This document shows positions 6,645 through 10,133 of a DNA stretch of 10,133 nucleotides, one piece after another (positions within the stretch are counted from its first letter, which is position 1; every line of letters starts with the position of its first letter). Position numbers and translations under genes: made by a program. The DNA is taken from contig JABEUL010000272.1 of assembly GCA_013044465.1 (NCBI GenBank), positions 1-10,133 on the forward strand, written 5' to 3'. Source of the stretch: Acidimicrobiales bacterium. Its GTDB lineage: Bacteria; Actinomycetota; Acidimicrobiia; Acidimicrobiales; JABEUL01. A model generated the notes under the pieces. That model searched no databases and was not told where the DNA came from. It saw only the letters and a program-made list of their open reading frames with translations.

Positions 6645-8023
6645 AGCATTTTACAGAGACTATGTCAGGTACTTGGCAGAAAAAGTCAGAGAGCGGCTTC
6701 GAGCGGCCGCTTCCATTTAGTTTTAACGTGACTGCCTTGGTAGAGGAAGCTGTTAAGCCACTTGGAACCGTTAATGCGGCTCTTAGGGGAACTATTGACG
6801 CTGAGTCATTGGCGGAAGGTTCACCAGTTACGGGAGATCTTGAGATGTCGCCAGTTGAAAACAAAAGGGTCCGTTACAGACTTGCATTTACAGGGGACGA
6901 TCAGAGGCAGTACTTTTTTGACGGATGGAAATCTATCTCTTGGCTGAGGCCAATATCAACTTGGACAACACTTCCCGGCTCGATCGAGGACGAAGAGGGA
7001 AATATTGTAGGAAAAGCTGATCTTAAGTTTGATCTAACTACTACTCCCAAGTTCTTAAAGAGCTTTGGTTTTGAATCAAGAGCTTTAGAAACTCGTCGTT
7101 TTGATGGGAAAAAGGGACGACTTGAAGTTTGGTATGACACTTTCAGCGATCCAGACACGGGATATGGATACTGGCTGCATCATGAAATTGTCTCCCCTTT
7201 TGAAGATGAACCATATGCCCATGGCTGGATAGGAGTGTTTCCGCCCAATGAAAGTCCAATAATTGAGAGATTTGGTCCAAAGCCAGTGAAAGAGGGATCT
7301 TCTTTTGATATAGGTGAAGTCAGGGTCTCGCCAAGTTATGAATCAGTTCACGGAGCGGCTCTACGAGTGGGTAGTGCAGGCAACATTGAGTGGAATCTCA
7401 AGGTTGAGGGAGGAGAGGATCCTTTGTACACTTTCCCTAAGTTTTCATGGGAAAATGAACTTCTTCCCGCTTGCCAGGTGGTTCCCCATCCAAGTGCAAC
7501 ATTTTCAGGCACTATAAAAATTGATGGCAAAGACCAAATCTTGAAAAGAGCAAAAGGGGGCGCTGCGAGAATATACGGTCACGGCAATGCGAAGAAATGG
7601 GCCTGGCTACACGGTGATCTAGGCGGGGGAGATGTGGTTGAAGTAGTGGCTGCAGTTTCAATGCGAAAGGGACTTGCCAAGATAAGAGCACTTCCATTTG
7701 TCCAAATACGAATTGATGGCAAGGATTGGCCAAAGAAGCCATTATTTGCTGCAGCGAAATTTAGAGCAACATTTTTTGAAGATGGTTTTGAAATCAAGGG
7801 AAGACTGGGCAGAAAGAGAGCAACTATCAAGGTGGACCAGCCCAAGGAGCGCTGTTTGGAAGTTGCCTACAAAGACCCCGATGGCAAAACAGCAACTTGC
7901 ATAAATTGCGAGCGAAGCGACATTTACGTATTGGTTGAAAGAAGAGGTCGCAAAGGTTGGGAAACTGTTAAACATGTCCAACTTGAAGGAACTGGCCACT
8001 CTGAAATTGGAATAAGGCCGTGA
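6632..8023 (+). CDS. Two-module protein with C-terminal CrtC/AttH-like (lipocalin-type hydratase-like) region
   Basis: The product has 463 residues, no signal peptide and no membrane segment. The first module (about 20-150) is beta-rich and contains SFNVTALVEEA, a G-T-I-D-A-E-S-L-A-E-G stretch (53-63) and RVRYRLAFTGDDQRQYFFDG (79-98); similar modules accompany GMC oxidoreductases in actinomycetes and myxobacteria, as I recall. The second module (about 155-450) has the pattern of the carotenoid 1,2-hydratase (CrtC), AttH and tocopherol-cyclase-like fold: WYDTFSDPDTGYGYWLHHEI (167-186), VVPHPSATFSGTIKIDGK (283-300) and RIYGHGNAKKWAWLHGDLGG (313-332). No function is assigned with certainty; a hydratase, isomerase or lipid-binding partner of the oxidoreductase is possible. 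AAGGGAG (6618-6624) precedes the ATG by seven bases, inside the regulator gene. The stop overlaps the start of the GMC gene (GTGA). Confidence 0.85.
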   Translation: MGRVKHFTETMSGTWQKKSESGFERPLPFSFNVTALVEEAVKPLGTVNAALRGTIDAESLAEGSPVTGDLEMSPVENKRVRYRLAFTGDDQRQYFFDGWKSISWLRPISTWTTLPGSIEDEEGNIVGKADLKFDLTTTPKFLKSFGFESRALETRRFDGKKGRLEVWYDTFSDPDTGYGYWLHHEIVSPFEDEPYAHGWIGVFPPNESPIIERFGPKPVKEGSSFDIGEVRVSPSYESVHGAALRVGSAGNIEWNLKVEGGEDPLYTFPKFSWENELLPACQVVPHPSATFSGTIKIDGKDQILKRAKGGAARIYGHGNAKKWAWLHGDLGGGDVVEVVAAVSMRKGLAKIRALPFVQIRIDGKDWPKKPLFAAAKFRATFFEDGFEIKGRLGRKRATIKVDQPKERCLEVAYKDPDGKTATCINCERSDIYVLVERRGRKGWETVKHVQLEGTGHSEIGIRP

Positions 8024-9873
8024 ACAAAACAGCTCTGGGGTTGGGGAAGCCCTTTTTAAACTTGAGCGAGAGCGAATCATTGGCATTATCAAATGACTTC
8101 CAAGGCTTCCTAACCAATCTTGCCTCAATAGATTCTCTCGGGCTCAGTGCCGCATTTAAAGTTCTAGGGAGCATTCTAAAGGTCTCAGATGGAATGGGAA
8201 GGGACAGCGAGGCAACTCTCTCAAAATTGCTTGATTTCGCTCCAACGAGCGCAATGGTGGACCTAGTTAAAACAACCTTGCTTTTGATCTATGGTTCTAA
8301 TATTTCAAGTCCTGAAATGATAAAAGACAACCTAAAGAGGGCACCATTTGCTAATCCTTCACCTGAAATGGATATCACCGATAGCCTTTTATGGCCATCT
8401 CGCTCAACTTTTGATGTAGTGGTAATAGGTTCAGGTGCAGGTGGGGCTATGGCTGCAATGAAACTCGCAAAAAGTGGACTTTCCGTAGTGATCCTAGAAG
8501 AGGGACGGGCTCACGATGTTTCAGAATTTAGGACTGGAAAGGCCCTAGATAGATTTCAGTCGCTCTATAGATCTAGTGGAGCCACATTTGCTCTCGGGAA
8601 AGCTCCAGTTGTGCTTCCCATCGGTCGTGGCGTAGGGGGGACAACGCTTGTTAACTCCGGCACATGTTTTAGGACCCCGAATGGCGTTTTAGACAATTGG
8701 CATAAGCAAGTCGGTCTTGAATTCGCCGATCGAACAGTTTTCTCTAAATATCTCGATGAGGTGGAAGATATCTTGCGGGTGGCTCCTGCCCCATTAGATG
8801 TTATGGGAAATAATGGGCTCTTGGCCATTAAGGGTGCCACATCTCTTGGCTATCAGGTTGCACCGTTAAGAAGAAATGCTCCTGGTTGCATGGGATCATG
8901 CCAGTGTGCAATCGGGTGCCCGCAAAATGCGAAGAACGGAGTACATTTAAATGCACTTCCTTTAGCTTGCAGTTGTGGGGCAAAAATTGTTTCAAATGCC
9001 AAGGTGTTGAATATTTTGCACAATACAGCATTGGTGAAAGGTGCTGAGGTCAGAGCATATGGCATAAGAGCCAAGCGCAAAGACGGTAGTTGTTTTGAAA
9101 TCCTGGCTGATCAGATAGTTGTTGCCTGTGGCGCAACTGAGACTCCAGGGTTGCTCCGGCGCTCAGGACTTGCAAAACACAAAGAGGTCGGAAGAAATTT
9201 AGCCATTCATCCGGCAGTTAGTGCTTGTGGGTGGTTTGAAGAAGAAGTGTATCCAAACCGAGGTATCCTCCAAAGCGTCGGGATTGAAGAGTTTCACGAA
9301 AGTGATGGGATTCTTATTGAAGCCACATCGACCCCGCCAGGAATGGGTTCGGTTATTTTACCGGGCTTTGGCAAGACTCTGCGAAGTAATCTTGAGAGAA
9401 GCCTGCATCTGTCCGCCCTTGGTGCCATGGTTGCCGATATGCCAAGTGGAGCAGTATACGGTTCAAAGAAGAGTTTTATTTTTTATAATTTGGACAAACG
9501 AGACTTTGATCGATTGATGAAAGGGGTTTCAATTATGGGAAGAGTTTTATTCAAAGCCGGTGCGAAATCTGTTTTAACAGGTATTAGAGGAAACATGGAA
9601 GCAACAAATGTGGCTGAATTAGATGAGGCAATTAGCCATGCTTCGTTAGATAAAATCCATTTGGCCGCATTTCACCCAACTGGAACTATGAGGATGGGAC
9701 TGGATGAAAACAGGTATCCAGTAGATCAAAATGGCAGATTGAGGGGCGTTAAAGGTCTTTTCGTCAGTGATGCCTCCGTGCTCCCCACTTGTCCTGAAGT
9801 CAATCCTCAAGTAACAATAATGGCAATCTCTTCGGCAATTTCAGATTACATTTTGGCGGATTCCAAGAACTAG
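8020..9873 (+). CDS. GMC-family FAD-dependent alcohol oxidoreductase with N-terminal extension
   Basis: This 617-residue enzyme probably oxidises a hydrophobic alcohol to an aldehyde or ketone with FAD. The dinucleotide fold begins at FDVVVIGSGAGGAMAA (131-146) with E160 as the likely ribose ligand in VVILEEG; GRGVGGTTLVNSG (202-214) is the FAD-contacting GMC segment. The catalytic pair is probably H552 (FHPTGTMRMG) and N595 (NPQVTIMA). The family type recalls plant and bacterial long-chain alcohol oxidases and the catalytic subunit of gluconate/glucose dehydrogenases. Residues 1-125 are a predicted mostly helical extension of unknown role. A cysteine cluster, CMGSCQCAIGC (290-300), is notable. 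The start is GTG at 8020-8022, overlapping the previous stop by four bases with only a weak AAGG nearby, so it depends on coupled translation. No signal peptide is seen. The electron acceptor and exact substrate are unknown. Confidence 0.92.
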   Translation: MNKTALGLGKPFLNLSESESLALSNDFQGFLTNLASIDSLGLSAAFKVLGSILKVSDGMGRDSEATLSKLLDFAPTSAMVDLVKTTLLLIYGSNISSPEMIKDNLKRAPFANPSPEMDITDSLLWPSRSTFDVVVIGSGAGGAMAAMKLAKSGLSVVILEEGRAHDVSEFRTGKALDRFQSLYRSSGATFALGKAPVVLPIGRGVGGTTLVNSGTCFRTPNGVLDNWHKQVGLEFADRTVFSKYLDEVEDILRVAPAPLDVMGNNGLLAIKGATSLGYQVAPLRRNAPGCMGSCQCAIGCPQNAKNGVHLNALPLACSCGAKIVSNAKVLNILHNTALVKGAEVRAYGIRAKRKDGSCFEILADQIVVACGATETPGLLRRSGLAKHKEVGRNLAIHPAVSACGWFEEEVYPNRGILQSVGIEEFHESDGILIEATSTPPGMGSVILPGFGKTLRSNLERSLHLSALGAMVADMPSGAVYGSKKSFIFYNLDKRDFDRLMKGVSIMGRVLFKAGAKSVLTGIRGNMEATNVAELDEAISHASLDKIHLAAFHPTGTMRMGLDENRYPVDQNGRLRGVKGLFVSDASVLPTCPEVNPQVTIMAISSAISDYILADSKN

Positions 9874-9901
9874 AGCATTTCGGGTACCAACTAAATTGCT
9901 C
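9873..9901 (+). terminator. Possible hairpin after the GMC gene
   Basis: GAGCATTT (9873-9880) and AAATTGCTC (9893-9901) pair with one bulged base around a 12-base loop that itself contains GGTACC. It starts at the last base of the GMC stop codon. There is no run of T after it, so it is not a classical intrinsic terminator; it may mark the mRNA 3' end or act with a protein factor. Confidence 0.3.
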
Positions 9902-9994
9902 GATATGAAACGGTATTTGGATCAGTTCTCGCATTGGAAGACTTTCAAAAGACATTGACTTAAAGAAAGGATTTTAATTAATTAGTTGGGAAGT

Positions 9995-10040
9995 CACTTT
10001 TTAAAGGAACTGCTTTGATGTATTCAGTGGTTTAAAAGTG
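9995..10040. repeat. AT-rich imperfect inverted repeat
   Basis: CACTTTTTAAA (9995-10005) and TTTAAAAGTG (10031-10040) are reverse complements apart from one extra T, separated by 25 bases. The arms are AT-rich, so a hairpin would be weak. If a gene enters from the right on the minus strand, the repeat covers its last codons and stop. Apart from this repeat and the hairpin at 9873-9901, I see no RNA gene or mobile-element end in 9874-10133. Confidence 0.3.
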
Positions 10041-10133
10041 TAAATTTGAGACGAATCTAAGAGCCCAAGTGAGTGGCGACTAACGAATTTTAATATCATT
10101 TCCTTGCTGGTTGGATCAGCTTTGTATATACCC
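10001..10133 (-). CDS. Possible C-terminal tail of a convergent gene (partial, unrecognised)
   Basis: On the minus strand one frame is open from the window edge to a TAA at 10003-10001, giving 43 codons. The peptide starts GIYKADPTSKEMILKFVSRH and ends NTSKQFL. I do not recognise it. A frame of this length can stay open by chance, so support is weak. In favour: codon choice is like that of the neighbouring genes, and a convergent gene would explain the short 127-base gap after the GMC gene. An internal ATG at codon 12 has a purine-rich AAGGAA before it, so a 31-residue small protein is another reading. Confidence 0.25.
   Translation of the reverse strand, partial: GIYKADPTSKEMILKFVSRHSLGLLDSSQIYTFKPLNTSKQFL

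Noticed and set aside
7742..8128. 128-codon minus-strand frame across the hydratase-like/GMC junction
   Set aside because: It is antisense to two well-supported overlapping genes and shows no domain features; the open frame is explained by codon composition of the plus-strand genes.
9955..9983. TTGACT followed by TTAATT as a possible plus-strand promoter after the GMC gene
   Set aside because: The -10 match is only three of six bases at 17-base spacing, and no gene follows on the plus strand within the window.
9874..10133. Search for tRNA, small RNA, attachment site or mobile-element ends in the right flank
   Set aside because: No cloverleaf, CCA end, terminal repeats or recombinase gene could be seen; only weak AT-rich inverted repeats.
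1..10133. CRISPR array, phage or defence genes
   Set aside because: No evenly spaced direct repeats, and every confident gene is metabolic or regulatory.

Overview
The window holds two divergent operons around a 201-base intergenic region (5739-5939). It looks like a catabolic locus for a branched-chain or isoprenoid acyl-CoA. Base composition looks AT-leaning to balanced by eye, gene spacing is tight, and the leftward operon appears to start with a leaderless GTG behind a TANNNT box. The protein types suggest a low-to-mid-GC actinomycete, possibly of the freshwater or marine streamlined kind. That placement is inference; the window contains no rRNA or other marker.

Leftward operon (minus strand, read from 5738 down to 1): acyl-CoA carboxylase carboxyltransferase (beta) subunit; biotin carboxylase plus biotin-carrier (alpha) subunit; an AtuA-family protein carrying its C-terminal ferredoxin-fold-like domain; and the first 95 codons of an acyl-CoA dehydrogenase that runs off the left edge. 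This set resembles the Pseudomonas acyclic terpene cluster (AtuC, AtuF, AtuA, AtuD) and partly the leucine cluster (LiuB, LiuD, LiuA). AtuA and the carboxyltransferase active-site wording favour the Atu-like reading, but the true substrate is open.

Intergenic region: a dense set of inverted repeats. They are a 7-bp arm repeat (5780-5799), a 9-bp perfect arm repeat (5799-5825) with a third half-site at 5886-5892, a small repeat (5827-5840), and an 8-bp arm repeat (5835-5842 with 5873-5880) enclosing another. They lie between the two predicted promoters and are candidate operators for the divergent regulator.

Rightward operon (plus strand, 5940-9873): a FadR-like GntR regulator; a two-module protein whose C-terminal part resembles the CrtC/AttH lipocalin-like hydratase group; and a GMC-family FAD-dependent alcohol oxidoreductase with an N-terminal helical extension and a cysteine cluster. 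The three reading frames overlap one another (13 and 4 bases), so they are very probably co-translated.

Working model (inference): the rightward operon hydrates and/or oxidises a hydrophobic branched alcohol. After activation to a CoA ester elsewhere, the leftward operon dehydrogenates and carboxylates it, and the FadR-like protein senses an acyl-CoA intermediate. The right end (9874-10133) is mostly non-coding, with two imperfect inverted repeats and possibly the C-terminal tail of a convergent gene entering from the right.
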